Assembly: GCA_003529225.1 (NCBI GenBank)
Contig: DOJM01000496.1
Coordinates: forward strand, 1-5,174
From: Paenibacillus sp.
GTDB taxonomy: Bacteria > Bacillota > Bacilli > Paenibacillales > Paenibacillaceae
Length of the DNA stretch: 5,174 bases
Direction of reading: 5' to 3'
The notes below the pieces were generated by a model. The model did not search any database and was not told the DNA's origin. It saw nothing but the letters and a program-made list of their open reading frames with translations. Positions 5,149-5,174 of the stretch are shown here, piece by piece; positions within the stretch are counted from its first letter, which is position 1, and every line of letters begins with the position of its first letter. The translations under genes were made by a program, and so were the position numbers.

Positions 5149-5174
5149 TGCACGATTAAGTATAGAATCATTAG

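Overview
This window looks like chromosomal DNA from a low-to-moderate GC Gram-positive bacterium, most likely Paenibacillus or a related member of the Bacillales. The evidence is strong Shine-Dalgarno sequences (GGAGG, GAGGTG, AGGGGG), sigma-A-like promoters, many intrinsic terminators, and protein families common in that group (a DUF2441 protein, a DUF4037 protein, a standalone GyrI-like effector-binding protein, a CynX/NimT transporter). The genus is an inference. No rRNA, tRNA, CRISPR array, or recognisable transposase or integrase gene was seen.

Every convincing gene lies on the minus strand. From right to left (the direction of transcription) they are: a complete CynX/NimT-type MFS exporter (3862-5073); a GyrI-like gene broken by an in-frame TAG (3266-3715); a DUF4037 nucleotidyltransferase-fold gene (1742-2857); a DUF2441 gene (775-1368); a short frameshifted piece resembling the C-terminal domain of a CobW-type GTPase (600-763); and a stretch with no intact gene (1-533) that may hold a further decayed reading frame and ends at a minus-strand terminator. 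The genes are separated by gaps, own promoters and terminators, so they look like single-gene units rather than one operon.

The intergenic DNA is unusually structured. A 33-nt sequence occurs identically, in direct orientation, on both sides of the DUF4037 gene, each copy next to a terminator hairpin, with a degenerate third copy beyond. A perfect 18-bp palindrome covers the predicted -35 element of the DUF4037 gene. On the opposite strand of the same gap, an extended -10 promoter leads into a ~70-nt RNA that can fold in two mutually exclusive ways before an intrinsic terminator, with no gene after it.

Overall this reads as an accessory region with gene decay (three broken or possibly broken reading frames in 5 kb) and possible cassette-like insertion of the DUF4037 gene. 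No multi-gene pathway can be inferred. The most interesting candidates are the repeat-flanked DUF4037 unit with its own operator and the orphan switch-like RNA.
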